The position numbers were made by a program, and so were the translations under genes. Of a stretch of 64,000 nt of DNA, positions 9,205 through 18,996 are shown one piece after another. Positions within the stretch are counted from its first letter, which is position 1, and each line of letters starts with the position of its first letter. The notes below the pieces were generated by a model. That model made no database searches. It saw only the letters and a list, made by a program, of their open reading frames with translations, and had not been told where the DNA came from. This stretch comes from Alloacidobacterium sp035547425 (GTDB lineage Bacteria; Acidobacteriota; Terriglobia; Terriglobales; Acidobacteriaceae), in assembly GCA_035547425.1 (NCBI GenBank), contig DASZUU010000046.1:29585-93584 (forward strand), read 5' to 3'.

Positions 9205-9597
9205 TCAAAGCTCTTCGGGAGTCACCCTTGCCTCCGGATGCATCCTGAGAAAGTTTGGCAAAGGCATAGCTCCAAGCTGGATCATGTTCACAGCTTCGTA
9301 TAATTTGGCCTTCTGTACCGCCTGCGGTTCTGTGCCAATAGTCGAAAAATTGAGATGTTCACGTGCAGTTAAAATATCGTGGCGAACCAGCCAATACGCA
9401 GGCACAATCTCATCGAACCAGGACAATCGCCTCTGATTGGAATGGCAACTGAAGCAGCTTTTTTCAAGAATTTGTTTTACGGCTGGAGGAGCCTGAAGTG
9501 GCGCAGCCTCTTGTCTCGTAGGAATCTCAGGCCGTACAAACTGTAAAACCGCAAATACCGCAACACCAGTAAAAAATAATGTGCTGAATATCTTCAC
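9205..9597 (-). CDS. Haem-binding domain protein: N-terminal fragment of the same frameshifted gene
   Basis: The 130-residue fragment has an N-terminal hydrophobic export or anchor segment (about 3-22) and the haem-attachment motif CFSCH near residue 48. The rest resembles the small haem-binding (Haem_bd) family: Trp/Tyr-rich WFDEIVPAYWLVRHD, then HLNFS, then MPLPNFLRMHPEARVTPEEL. In that family the last motif normally runs on into further helix sequence, but here a TGA follows at once. Removing one T turns the junction into PEEL-ETLKAYL and joins it to the P460 fragment. I infer either a genuine inactivating mutation or a sequencing error. Confidence 0.65.
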   Translation of the reverse strand: MKIFSTLFFTGVAVFAVLQFVRPEIPTRQEAAPLQAPPAVKQILEKSCFSCHSNQRRLSWFDEIVPAYWLVRHDILTAREHLNFSTIGTEPQAVQKAKLYEAVNMIQLGAMPLPNFLRMHPEARVTPEEL

Positions 9598-9665
9598 TGA
9601 CTTGCCCTCGTTGCTTTAGATCATAAGCTGAACAGTATTCAACTTTTTGTGCTTGAATCGTTGGT

Positions 9666-10271
9666 ATGTCAACAAATTTTAGAACTGCCATCACAGAACT
9701 CCTCCAGCGTGAAGCTAAGCCTGTCGAAAAATATGGGCATCAGCCCAGGCTATATGCGCTCACGCAAGCCATCGGCGCAGGGCTCGACTATGACGATGAC
9801 GTAGTCTATGCCGCAGCCTGGCTGCACGATCTCGGCGTTTTCATCGGGAATCGACCGGAGAATCCAGCAGAACTAACAAAATGGGACCATGTCCGCTACA
9901 TCTGCGATCGGACGCCACAGATTCTTACCGAGACTGGATTTCCTGCCGAAAAAATTCAGCTCGTCATCTCCGCTATCAAAGAGCATCAGCCGCACGATGA
10001 ACCATCCAGCACCGAAGCAGAGATACTGCGAGATGCCGATATTCTGGAACAGCTAGGCGCAATCGGCATCCTGCGAACAGTCTCTAAGGTCGGGCGGGAT
10101 ACCCGTTATTCAACCTTTACAGATGCTGTAACAACTCTCCGAAAAAATCTCGACAGCCTGCCTGGAAAAATTCGCCTGCAAACAACAAGGCGCCTCGCGG
10201 AACCAAGAATCGCAATGCTCAAGAATTTTCTTGAAGCCGTCGATTCCGAAGCCGCAGGCGCTCTGTTTTAG
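9666..10271 (+). CDS. HD-domain phosphohydrolase-like protein
   Basis: The 201-residue soluble protein shows the HD metal-site pattern: H25 in YGHQPRLYALT, the HD pair in AAWLHDLGVF near residue 54, a further His in IKEHQPHDE near 113, and D128 in LRDADILEQLG. Such proteins hydrolyse phosphate esters of nucleotides or related compounds. The exact substrate cannot be assigned and the family members that look closest are uncharacterised. It is convergent with secA, with only seven bases between the two stop codons and no visible terminator. Confidence 0.75.
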   Translation: MSTNFRTAITELLQREAKPVEKYGHQPRLYALTQAIGAGLDYDDDVVYAAAWLHDLGVFIGNRPENPAELTKWDHVRYICDRTPQILTETGFPAEKIQLVISAIKEHQPHDEPSSTEAEILRDADILEQLGAIGILRTVSKVGRDTRYSTFTDAVTTLRKNLDSLPGKIRLQTTRRLAEPRIAMLKNFLEAVDSEAAGALF

Positions 10272-10278
10272 CTGAAAG

Positions 10279-13272
10279 TTAAGCCTCGTTCGCTCCGTGG
10301 CACTTCTTGTACTTCTTGCCTGAGCCGCAAGGACAAGGATCATTGCGGCCTACTTTATCGCCTGTGCGGCGTTGCGCAGCCGGCTCTGCCGAGCCGCCTC
10401 CGGCCATCCGGGCGTGCTCCAGTTCCCTCTGTTTTTTACGCTGGAATTCGCGCTCGATCTCATCAATCGTTGTCGACGGCTGGCGCGTAGGCACCGGAAT
10501 CGAAGGCCGCTCCTCCACTGCAATCGCAGAAGGCGCATGCTGAGCGCGTGTCTCGGCTGAAGCAACCGCGGGCGCGGGAGGTATGGCAGGACGTGGACGC
10601 GAGGGAATCACCAGCGGCTGTCCATCCGGTCCCACGATTTGCATGAGGAAAAGGAAACGCACCGTATCCTCTTGGAAACGCGCCATCATGCCCTCGAACA
10701 TATCAAAGGACTCTTTCTTGTAGGCCACAAGAGGATCCTGCTGGCCATAGCCGCGCAGACCAATGCCCTCCTTCAAGTGGTCCATGTTCAGCAGATGGTC
10801 TTTCCACAATCCGTCAAGCACGCTCAGCATAATCATGCGCTCGTGGAAGCGCATGGCTTGTTCGCCAACGATCTGTTCTTTCGCGGCGTACTTATCTTTC
10901 AATCGTTCGAAAAGAGTCTCCCCAAGCTCATGGCGCGTCATCTCGTTCAGATCAATACCTTCGGCATCTGCATCAAAGCCGAATTGCCCGATAAGCTTCG
11001 ACTTTAGACCAGCGAGATCCCACTGTTCGGGATGAATCTTTTCCGGTGCCGATTCGTCCAGAAATGCGCTAAGAATATTTGCAACATAGTCTTCAACGAT
11101 CAGCTCTTTCTGATCGAGGCCTTCCAGCAGCTGATGGCGCAATCCATAGACCGCCTCACGCTGCTTGTTCATTACATCGTCATATTCCAGCAGATGCTTG
11201 CGCGACTCGAAATTCTGAGATTCCACTGCCTTCTGCGCAGCTTCAATGCGCTTCGAGATCATGCGCGATTCAATCGGCACGCCCTCTTCCATGCCGAGGC
11301 GCTGCAGCAGCGTTCCCACCCACTCCTTGGCAAAGATGCGCATCAGGTCATCTTCGAGAGATAGATAGAAGCGCGATGCGCCCGGATCACCCTGGCGGCC
11401 TGCGCGTCCACGCAGCTGATTATCGATACGCCGGGACTCATGCCGTTCCGTACCGATAATGTGCAAGCCCCCCGCAGCAATTACCGCATCATGTTCTTTA
11501 GAAACATTTGCCTGGTATGCGGCATAAGTCTTATCCCATGTATCCTGCGGAGTTTCGAACTCCTGTCCCTGGTAGTAGAACCGCATCATGCCCGGCGCCG
11601 CTGTCGGATTCAGCGCTCCTTCAGCCACGCTGATCGCTCGTGCCGCGCCTTTTTTTACCAGGTCCTGCTTGGCCATGAATTCCGCATTCCCGCCGAGAAG
11701 AATATCCGTACCACGACCGGCCATATTGGTGGCGATTGTCACCATGCCCAGGCGTCCGGCTTGCGCTACGATCTCAGCTTCACGTTCATGGAACTTCGCG
11801 TTCAGAACGACATGCTTCACGCCCTTTCGCTGCAAAATCTGCGAGAGCAGCTCCGATTTCTCAATCGAAGTTGTGCCCACAAGAACCGGCTGCCCCTGCT
11901 CATGCAGCTTCGCAATCTCATCGGCCACAGCAAAATATTTTTCCTTTGCCGTGCGATACACAACATCGGAGTTCTCAATGCGAAGCAACGGCTTATTTGT
12001 CGGGATGACAACAATGTCAAGCTTATAGATGTTGTCGAATTCAGCCGCTTCCGTCTCGGCGGTTCCCGTCATGCCCGCAAGCTTTTGATAGAGTCGGAAA
12101 TAATTCTGGAATGTGATCGTCGCCAGCGTCTGATCCTCGCGGCGAATATTGACGCCTTCCTTCGCTTCAACGGCCTGGTGCAATCCATCTGACCAGCGGC
12201 GTCCCGGCATCAGGCGGCCCGTGAACTCATCCACGATGATGACTTCGCCGTCTTTGACCACGTATTGCACATCGCGCTTGTAGAGGGAATGTGCCTTCAC
12301 CGCCACTTCGACATGGTGCTTCAGGTCCCAGTTTTCCGGATCGGCAATATTACCAATACCCAGCAACTGCTCGATCTTTTCCCATCCCTCGTCCGTAATG
12401 CTGATGGTCTTATGCTTTTCATCGACGACATAATCGCCGGTAAGAATCTTTGCCTGGTCAGGGCCTTGCTCGATTTCCTCGCCCTGCTCCAGCGACGGAA
12501 TAATGCGGTTCACGCGGGCATACTTATCCGTCGTCTGGTCGGTTGGCCCGGAGATGATGAGCGGGGTACGCGCTTCGTCGATAAGAATCGAATCGACTTC
12601 GTCAACAATGGCGTAATAATGGCCGCGCTGCACACAATCGGCCAGCTCGAACTTCATGTTGTCGCGCAGATAGTCGAATCCGAACTCGTTATTCGTGCCA
12701 TAGGTGATATCGGCGCCATACGCCGCGCGCCGCTGGCTGTCATCGAGGTCATGGACAATTACTCCGACCGTGAGGCCGAGAAACTCGTAAATCTTGCCCA
12801 TCCACTCGGCGTCGCGCTTTGCCAGGTAGTCGTTGACAGTAACCACGTGAACGCCGCGTCCGGCGAGAGCATTCAGATAGCACGGCAGCGTCGCAACCAG
12901 CGTTTTACCTTCGCCGGTTTTCATTTCGGCAATCTTGCCCTGGTGCAGCACCATGCCGCCAATCAGCTGCACATCAAAATGCCGCATGTTGAGCACGCGT
13001 CGGCCCGCCTCGCGGACGACCGCAAACGCCTCAGGCAGAATCTCATCGAGCGCCTGCTTTTCCGCGGCTTTGCGCTCCGCGTCATCGCTGATGCCTTCGA
13101 GTGCCGCGGCTATGCGAGCCTTGAACTCCAGCGTCTTGCCGCGAAGCTCGTCATCCGAGAGCCGCTGGATCTCCGGCTCCATGGCGTTAATCGTCTGAAC
13201 GACAGGCATCAGACGCTTCACTGCGCGTTCATTGCTTGTCCCAAAAACCTTAGTAAGAGCACTACCGATCAA
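10279..13272 (-). CDS. secA: Preprotein translocase ATPase SecA
   Basis: The 997-residue protein is the motor that pushes unfolded preproteins through SecYEG. Nucleotide-binding domain 1 has MKTGEGKTLVATLP (Walker A), followed by the preprotein cross-linking domain and domain 2 with TNMAGRGTDILLGGN. Helical scaffold and wing regions follow. The extreme C terminus is a zinc-binding SEC-C tail, VGRNDPCPCGSGKKYKKCHG, that recruits SecB or ribosomes. A low-complexity Pro/Ala linker of about 80 residues precedes the tail. Length is slightly above average because of that linker. Several long antisense frames across this gene are coding shadows. Confidence 0.97.
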   Translation of the reverse strand: MIGSALTKVFGTSNERAVKRLMPVVQTINAMEPEIQRLSDDELRGKTLEFKARIAAALEGISDDAERKAAEKQALDEILPEAFAVVREAGRRVLNMRHFDVQLIGGMVLHQGKIAEMKTGEGKTLVATLPCYLNALAGRGVHVVTVNDYLAKRDAEWMGKIYEFLGLTVGVIVHDLDDSQRRAAYGADITYGTNNEFGFDYLRDNMKFELADCVQRGHYYAIVDEVDSILIDEARTPLIISGPTDQTTDKYARVNRIIPSLEQGEEIEQGPDQAKILTGDYVVDEKHKTISITDEGWEKIEQLLGIGNIADPENWDLKHHVEVAVKAHSLYKRDVQYVVKDGEVIIVDEFTGRLMPGRRWSDGLHQAVEAKEGVNIRREDQTLATITFQNYFRLYQKLAGMTGTAETEAAEFDNIYKLDIVVIPTNKPLLRIENSDVVYRTAKEKYFAVADEIAKLHEQGQPVLVGTTSIEKSELLSQILQRKGVKHVVLNAKFHEREAEIVAQAGRLGMVTIATNMAGRGTDILLGGNAEFMAKQDLVKKGAARAISVAEGALNPTAAPGMMRFYYQGQEFETPQDTWDKTYAAYQANVSKEHDAVIAAGGLHIIGTERHESRRIDNQLRGRAGRQGDPGASRFYLSLEDDLMRIFAKEWVGTLLQRLGMEEGVPIESRMISKRIEAAQKAVESQNFESRKHLLEYDDVMNKQREAVYGLRHQLLEGLDQKELIVEDYVANILSAFLDESAPEKIHPEQWDLAGLKSKLIGQFGFDADAEGIDLNEMTRHELGETLFERLKDKYAAKEQIVGEQAMRFHERMIMLSVLDGLWKDHLLNMDHLKEGIGLRGYGQQDPLVAYKKESFDMFEGMMARFQEDTVRFLFLMQIVGPDGQPLVIPSRPRPAIPPAPAVASAETRAQHAPSAIAVEERPSIPVPTRQPSTTIDEIEREFQRKKQRELEHARMAGGGSAEPAAQRRTGDKVGRNDPCPCGSGKKYKKCHGANEA

Positions 13273-13366
13273 AGCAGGATTTCCTCAAGATATAGTGTAA
13301 ATGTTTTGGGGAACGGGCGCTTTAAACCGCTGCTATAAGATTCACAATCAAGATTTCAGACAAATA

Positions 13367-13394
13367 AAAGAGGGGAGCCAAAGCTCCCCGCTTT
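13367..13394 (-). terminator. Terminator after the Oar-like receptor gene
   Basis: The stem GGGGAGC (13372-13378) pairs with GCTCCCC (13383-13389) around CAAA. It is lengthened by AAAG/CTTT after one A-G mismatch. Read on the minus strand the hairpin is followed by CTTTTATTTG. It lies 20 bases past the stop codon of the receptor gene. Confidence 0.75.
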
Positions 13395-13413
13395 CCTATG
13401 GAGGGATTTCAAC

Positions 13414-16400
13414 TCAGAAATTAAATCGAAGCTGGAACTCCATCGAACGTGGTGCTCCTTGATCGAAGGTTCCGGAACCGCGATTTTGCCTTGTTGAATC
13501 CTTCAGCGAAGGGTCCAAGGTTTCATTCACATAACCACCGCCGGAGTAGATCGGAAAATCCTCCTCATTCAGGAGCTGCCCTGTCGGTCCAGTGCTGTAA
13601 TTGGTAAAGTTCGCGACATTGTAAATTGCAATTTCCGGCTCCAGACTTGCCGATTCAGAGATAAATTTGAGTTTGATCGGATAGCTGAAACTGGCGTCCA
13701 GCCCTTTGAACATAGGGTTCTCCCATCCCTTGCCCTGGAGCGGCTGCATTGGCTGCATCACAGCATCAAGTTGCTGTAACTGATCCGATGTGAAGAGGCC
13801 GGCATTTACAAGCGCTTTACCTGCAGGAGTCAATCGGCCGGCATAGCTGCTGTTATATGCATTGATGACCTTATTAAGATTGCCCGGATGAACCGCCCGC
13901 ATATAATCCCCAGGACCCGTACCGGGCAATGGGTCGCCAGTAGTACCATCGCCAGTAAAGTCACTGCGGAAGATCTCGGCTGTTCCATTCAAATTGTCCA
14001 TTAGCAGATTGCTGGGCGCTGCCGAACGGAAGTGTCCAATCAGACCAATCTGCGGGCCATGCTTCAATGTGAATGATCCGCCAAATGATAGGTTATGCGT
14101 CTGGTCAAGGCTTCCCGGACCCATATAGAGAGTTGCGTTGTCGTAATCGTAAGGATAATTGGTAAAGAACTGGTCTCCGCCGCCAGCAGAAGTTGTCACC
14201 ATGCGTGACAAGCTATAAGAAACCTCAAAATTCGAGTTTTCTATTCCTTTCAACGGATGACGCGCCTGCTGACGCCAGTTGACCTGAAGAGCATCATAAC
14301 CAGAACGTCCGCTTGGGAAATTGAAAAATCCTTGTCCTACATTCAGATTCGCTCCAGCGAATGCAGCACAATGATCCGAGCCGCCTGAACATGCATACGA
14401 TCCAGGATAACCGGCATTGTAATTCGCTCCAGAATCGAGGCCGTTATTCGCAAAATCATAGATAGTGGCGCCGTGAGCAATAGCGTCCTCGATGTTTGCC
14501 CATCCATTACTGGCTAGCGTTGTGTCAATCGCATTTTGCGCCGCTGTCTTATTGAGATAACGAGCAGCGCCTACATGGTTAGCATCAATGGTCTGCTGTA
14601 TCTTAAGCGTGGAATTATGCAAATAATCAACTGTGAGAACTGATCCAGTCCAAAGTTGACGCTGAACACCGACATTGAATTGTTCAGAGTAGGGTGAAAC
14701 GTAATTCGGAGCATAAAAGGCGCTCGGAATTGAAAGTATCTCGCCTACATAGCTCGGATTGATGTTTCCGCTGGCACCCGCCGCCGCTGTCGCGGTTACT
14801 AATTGATTTTGAAGATCGACCCAGTACTGTTTTCCTTGAGAAAGTGGCATATTGCAGACGTCCGCGATGGATACACCATCAACGGAATCATGAAGCCCAT
14901 CTGGGAACTGAACTGAATCTGTATTCAGGCAGATACCTGTAATAACTTGGTTGAATAATCCACTATGGAGCCTGTTTTCGCGATCAAAAAGAATGTTATT
15001 CCAAACATTGCTGTCATAGTAGATACCAAAACCCGCCCGAATGACTGTCTTTGAACTGCCGGCAACCTGATAAGCAAAGCCAATTTGCGGTCCAATATTG
15101 CCGTTCGGCTGGTTTACGCGCTTGCCAAGGCCTGCTCCCCATTGATCCAGCAGTGGCGTATTCCCAGTGCAAGGAGGATTTGGGAAAACTGCGGTGTCTA
15201 TCGCGGAGCAAGGAATAACACCAAGATCCTGATTAGCGCGTCCTGTATCCCGGTTATAACGTAGCCCGAGGGTAAGTGTAAAATCTGGCCGTAGTTTCCA
15301 GGCATCAGCCACGTAGGCGCCGAATCGCCAGTCTTCCTGTCCACCTGCGGGATACCCAAAGCCGGGCACTTCAGAAAAGAACCCCTGTCCATTGCCTAGA
15401 CGAATTTCGTGCGGAATATACGCTAAGGGATCTCCCCAGGTTGACGGATCTGTGTCACCGGAAGCCGCCAGAGTCGCACGAGGGCCAAGGCCATAAAAAG
15501 ATGCGTATCCGCCGCCGAGAAGACGATTAAAGCTTACGCCATAGCGAACATTATGGTTCCCATGTGTCCATGCGCCGTCATACCGAACCTGTTTATCTGA
15601 TTGGTAAGTTTCTTGCGGAGCAAGCGGGTTAGGGCCGCTGCCGAAATTCTGTGCAGCAAAAACCAGCGCCAAACCTTGTCCGGGATCATAGAGGGATTGA
15701 TGGCGATCGCTGATCAAATTGTGAAATTTCTCATAGCTGCCGCGGAAGCTGTGAGTAAAATTGCCAGTCACAAAATCCGCGCCAAACGCTAAGCCAGGTG
15801 TATTGTCTCGATTGGCATATTCCCAATAGCCATAACCGTAATAATTAGAAACAGCTGCATCAACGTCATAATTGAGTCGAGCAAAATAATGTCCGCCCCA
15901 GGGACCATTCCAATCCAGACGGCCAGTTGAATATGTCAGACGATAGGGTGAAGGAACTGTAGGATACTGGGCAGCAAAACTTGTTCCTTGAAAGCGCGGA
16001 CCAAGATTTGCGCTGTTTGAGGCATCCTGTTTAATGCGTTCACTGCTTGCGAAGAAGAAGAGCTTATCCTTTAGGATCGGACCCCCAATTCTGCCGCCGA
16101 AATTATTACGTTGAAATGGAGTAACAAGGCCTTGAAAGGCAGCAAAGCCGGCGTCCTGATCCTGAAAATTATAGAAAAGCTGCCCATGGTATTTGTTGGT
16201 TCCAGAGCGTGTAGCAACCAGAACTTGGCCGCTGGAAGTCAGCTCACCCGATACGTCCTGCGTAGAACGATTGATTTGGAATTCATCAATGGATCCCTGC
16301 GAGACGTTCATGATCGTAGTACCGACGTTTTCGTCAGTAATATCCTGTCCATCCAGGAGAATTCGGGTAGTACGACCGGAAACACCGCTTATAGATAAAG

Positions 16401-17013
16401 CAGAGAAGCCAGCCTTTGTCGGATCGAAGGATTCGCCACTTTGCAGCACAACACCCGGTTCAAGTTGCGCCACATCTAAAAAGTTGCGCCCATTGATAGG
16501 TAGCGAATCGATCTGTTGTGCATTAATAACGCCAGAAACGCCCGATTGCTCTGTGTTTACCTGAACAGCTCCGGCTGTTACGGTAATTTCGGTCGACGCT
16601 TGGCCAACGGTGAGCTTGTAGCTGCCCGGAGTCGCTGTGCCCGTTCGCACTACAGTTTGGACTAATAATTTCGAGAACCCTGGCGCGTCCACCGCGATTT
16701 GATATGAACCCGGGTTTAGCGGTCCAATACTGTAAAAACCTGATGCATCAGTCTGAAGTGTCCTCGAAAATCCAGTTTCCTTATTCGAGATAGTTACCGT
16801 CGCATTGCTCACAACAGCATTCGACATATCAGTAATCGTGCCCTGAATTGAGCCGCCATTTACGGACACGGCTTGTCCATACGCCAGTTTCGATGGAAAA
16901 AAGCCGCTTGAAACGGCCGCGAACGCAATCGCTAAGGCTAGCGATCCGTACCTTAAACTCGAGAAAATTTTCGCCCTCAGCTCGGTGGCTTTGGGTTCGC
17001 TGGTCTTTGGCAC
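13414..17013 (-). CDS. Oar-like TonB-dependent receptor
   Basis: This 1199-residue outer-membrane protein has a signal peptide (about 25-47). A CarboxypepD_reg domain follows (about 52-135, GSIQGTITDMSNAVVSNATV), then a plug with LPINGRNFLDVAQLEPGV and a very large barrel that ends in the outer-membrane signature LRFNF. This architecture is abundant in Acidobacteria and is usually linked to uptake of glycans or other large ligands, or to surface adhesion; the substrate here is unknown. The start is a GTG preceded by GGGGTG. A terminator follows the gene. The 242-base divergent region toward htpX is AT-rich and includes the small inverted repeat ACTATTT-ATG-AAATAGT. Confidence 0.87.
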   Translation of the reverse strand: MPKTSEPKATELRAKIFSSLRYGSLALAIAFAAVSSGFFPSKLAYGQAVSVNGGSIQGTITDMSNAVVSNATVTISNKETGFSRTLQTDASGFYSIGPLNPGSYQIAVDAPGFSKLLVQTVVRTGTATPGSYKLTVGQASTEITVTAGAVQVNTEQSGVSGVINAQQIDSLPINGRNFLDVAQLEPGVVLQSGESFDPTKAGFSALSISGVSGRTTRILLDGQDITDENVGTTIMNVSQGSIDEFQINRSTQDVSGELTSSGQVLVATRSGTNKYHGQLFYNFQDQDAGFAAFQGLVTPFQRNNFGGRIGGPILKDKLFFFASSERIKQDASNSANLGPRFQGTSFAAQYPTVPSPYRLTYSTGRLDWNGPWGGHYFARLNYDVDAAVSNYYGYGYWEYANRDNTPGLAFGADFVTGNFTHSFRGSYEKFHNLISDRHQSLYDPGQGLALVFAAQNFGSGPNPLAPQETYQSDKQVRYDGAWTHGNHNVRYGVSFNRLLGGGYASFYGLGPRATLAASGDTDPSTWGDPLAYIPHEIRLGNGQGFFSEVPGFGYPAGGQEDWRFGAYVADAWKLRPDFTLTLGLRYNRDTGRANQDLGVIPCSAIDTAVFPNPPCTGNTPLLDQWGAGLGKRVNQPNGNIGPQIGFAYQVAGSSKTVIRAGFGIYYDSNVWNNILFDRENRLHSGLFNQVITGICLNTDSVQFPDGLHDSVDGVSIADVCNMPLSQGKQYWVDLQNQLVTATAAAGASGNINPSYVGEILSIPSAFYAPNYVSPYSEQFNVGVQRQLWTGSVLTVDYLHNSTLKIQQTIDANHVGAARYLNKTAAQNAIDTTLASNGWANIEDAIAHGATIYDFANNGLDSGANYNAGYPGSYACSGGSDHCAAFAGANLNVGQGFFNFPSGRSGYDALQVNWRQQARHPLKGIENSNFEVSYSLSRMVTTSAGGGDQFFTNYPYDYDNATLYMGPGSLDQTHNLSFGGSFTLKHGPQIGLIGHFRSAAPSNLLMDNLNGTAEIFRSDFTGDGTTGDPLPGTGPGDYMRAVHPGNLNKVINAYNSSYAGRLTPAGKALVNAGLFTSDQLQQLDAVMQPMQPLQGKGWENPMFKGLDASFSYPIKLKFISESASLEPEIAIYNVANFTNYSTGPTGQLLNEEDFPIYSGGGYVNETLDPSLKDSTRQNRGSGTFDQGAPRSMEFQLRFNF

Positions 17014-17255
17014 AACACACCCCAGGAAATAAAGAGTTGCCCCGGGTATAAGCAGCCTTCATGCCAAAAGATTGTGAATTTTCTAAGGATTTATCTTCAA
17101 TAAGTTACGGAATGCACTATTTATGAAATAGTAAATAATTCATTATTGATTTCAGTAGCCTATTTCCAAATTTCATATTTCATACATCCGGCAATACGGT
17201 CGGAATTATGAAACAATCATCTGTTCTGCGCTCCAGCAATTGAGGAGGGAACGCC

Positions 17256-18128
17256 ATGAATACTCTTAAAACTACTTTCCTGATGACTGCCTTAACTCTT
17301 TGCCTTGTGCTGTTGGGTGAATATTTTGGCGGTCGGAATGGTATGGTGCTGGCGCTTATTTTTGCTGCCGGCATGAACTTCTTCAGCTATTTCTATTCTG
17401 ACAAGCTTGCCTTGGCTATGTATCGGGCACAGCCGGCGTCGCGGGAGCAATTGCCGCGTGTGTACCAGGTGGTCGAGCGGATGACGCAGCGCATCGGCAT
17501 CCCCATGCCAAAGATTTATGTTATTCCTTCCGATTCTCCGAATGCCTTCGCCACAGGGCGCAATCCCAATCACGCTTCCGTCGCAGTTACCCAGGGCATT
17601 CTGAACCTGCTGAACGATGAGGAACTGGAAGGCGTATTGGCTCACGAATTGGGGCATGTTCGAAATCGCGACATTCTCACCAGTTCCATTGCCGCAACGC
17701 TGGCAGGCGCCATCACTATGCTTGCCCGCATGGGCTACTGGGCCTCTCTCTTTGGCGGATATGGCGATAGTCGAGATCGCGAGCGCGGGGGCGGTGGGCT
17801 TGGCGCCATCTTCATGCTGATTCTTGCCCCCATTGCGGCTACGTTGATTCAACTGGCTATCTCCCGCTCCCGGGAGTATGAAGCCGACGCAACCGGCGCG
17901 CATATTACAGGAAATCCTTATGCACTGGCTTCTGCGCTGGAGAAATTGGATGCCTACTCCAAGCGCCTTCCCATGCAGGCTTCGCCCTCGAACGCCCATC
18001 TTTTCATCGTGCAACCGTTGCTGAGCGGGCGCGATTTCGCCAGCCTCTTCGCAACGCATCCGCCCATCCCCAAGCGCATTGAGCGGCTCATCGGACGATC
18101 AAGCGTTTATGGCTTGCAGGAACGTTAA
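17256..18128 (+). CDS. htpX: Membrane zinc metalloprotease HtpX
   Basis: The 290-residue M48 protease has two N-terminal membrane helices (about 7-42). The catalytic zinc motif H-E-L-G-H lies near residues 129-133 (VLAHELGHVRNRD). Two more hydrophobic segments follow (about 148-165 and 180-200), with the third zinc ligand in the SREYEADATGAH motif. It degrades misfolded inner-membrane proteins together with FtsH. GAGGAGGG stands six bases before the ATG, one of the best ribosome sites in the window. A DUF4149-type gene follows 15 bases later on the same strand. Confidence 0.93.
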   Translation: MNTLKTTFLMTALTLCLVLLGEYFGGRNGMVLALIFAAGMNFFSYFYSDKLALAMYRAQPASREQLPRVYQVVERMTQRIGIPMPKIYVIPSDSPNAFATGRNPNHASVAVTQGILNLLNDEELEGVLAHELGHVRNRDILTSSIAATLAGAITMLARMGYWASLFGGYGDSRDRERGGGGLGAIFMLILAPIAATLIQLAISRSREYEADATGAHITGNPYALASALEKLDAYSKRLPMQASPSNAHLFIVQPLLSGRDFASLFATHPPIPKRIERLIGRSSVYGLQER

Positions 18129-18143
18129 TCAGGGGATTGTCGA

Positions 18144-18629
18144 TTGAAAACACTTGTCCGCGCATTGATCCTGTTGCTGATTGTGCTATGGCTGGGCGGC
18201 GTTATGTTCTTCCCCATAGTGGCGGCAACTTCTTTTAACTCAATTGCAGATACGCATGCTGCCGGCACGATTGTAGGCAAGTGCCTGCGTACGCTTCATC
18301 ATGAAGGCCTGTTTGCGGGAACTCTGATTGTCCTGCTGCTTCTGATTGCCCAACGAATCCGCGCATATACGCGTGTGGCGCTTCCGGTCATTTTCGCTTT
18401 CATCATGCTCGCGCTCACAGCCTTCTCTCAGTTTTGGATTATTCCCAAAATGGAAAGCTATCGGCTCGCTGCCGGCGGAGCCGTTGATGCAGTCGCAGTT
18501 ACTGATCCAAATAGGATTGCTTTCAATAAGCTACATATCGCTTCCGAACATACGGAGGAAGGAGTACTGCTCGCCGGAATCGTGCTGGTAATCCTGGTGG
18601 CGCGAGAAGAAGGAGCGAGGGACACATAG
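18144..18629 (+). CDS. DUF4149-like integral membrane protein
   Basis: The 161-residue protein has about four hydrophobic helices (residues 5-27, 52-68, 76-96 and 138-153). It shows the pattern of the DUF4149/TMEM205-like family: GGVMFFPIVAA near the start, an LHHEGL loop and a conserved FNKLH segment before the last helix. No function is established for the bacterial members. The start is a TTG with AGGGGAT upstream. Close spacing after htpX suggests one transcript and a possible link with membrane quality control, which is inference only. Confidence 0.7.
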   Translation: MKTLVRALILLLIVLWLGGVMFFPIVAATSFNSIADTHAAGTIVGKCLRTLHHEGLFAGTLIVLLLLIAQRIRAYTRVALPVIFAFIMLALTAFSQFWIIPKMESYRLAAGGAVDAVAVTDPNRIAFNKLHIASEHTEEGVLLAGIVLVILVAREEGARDT

Positions 18630-18647
18630 CCCCTCGCCGGTATCCGT

Positions 18648-18827
18648 CTAAGAACTCTTTCCGGCAGATTGCTGGTTTTTCTGTTTACCCTGCTCTCTGC
18701 TCTGGTCCTGCCGTTTTTCCTGTTCAGGGCGAAATGTCTGATTGCCCTGGTTCATATGTGAAGGCCGATTCTGCGAAGTAGCCGGTGCGTGCTGCTTTTC
18801 TTGACCGGATTGTTTTTGATCCATCAT
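18648..18827 (-). CDS. Small, very hydrophilic Gln/Lys-rich protein
   Basis: A possible 59-residue protein, rich in Gln, Lys, Ser, Asn and Arg and with no hydrophobic segment. The start chosen is the Met-Met pair at 18827, because GAAAGG lies about nine bases upstream. An in-frame ATG three codons earlier would leave no room for a ribosome site. No family is recognised. Composition resembles small disordered stress-type proteins. It is convergent with the DUF4149 gene and divergent from the ZIP transporter. Coding status is uncertain. Confidence 0.45.
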   Translation of the reverse strand: MMDQKQSGQEKQHAPATSQNRPSHMNQGNQTFRPEQEKRQDQSREQGKQKNQQSAGKSS

Positions 18828-18996
18828 GACGTGCATCCTTTCCGCAATTTGGAACACGTACAAATAGTAAGAATGTCGAATGCTGCTCACAGGTGGCCCG
18901 TACCGGAACCTGAAATGACCAAAGTGGCAGGTTATGATGAAGGATTGCCACCATTTTGCTCAATGCCCTTCAGAATGACGGCAAAGGATTTAGCGG

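Noticed and set aside
12265..13338. 357-codon frame on the plus strand across secA
   Set aside because: It is wholly antisense to a highly conserved secA and has no domain character; a shadow of GC-biased codons.
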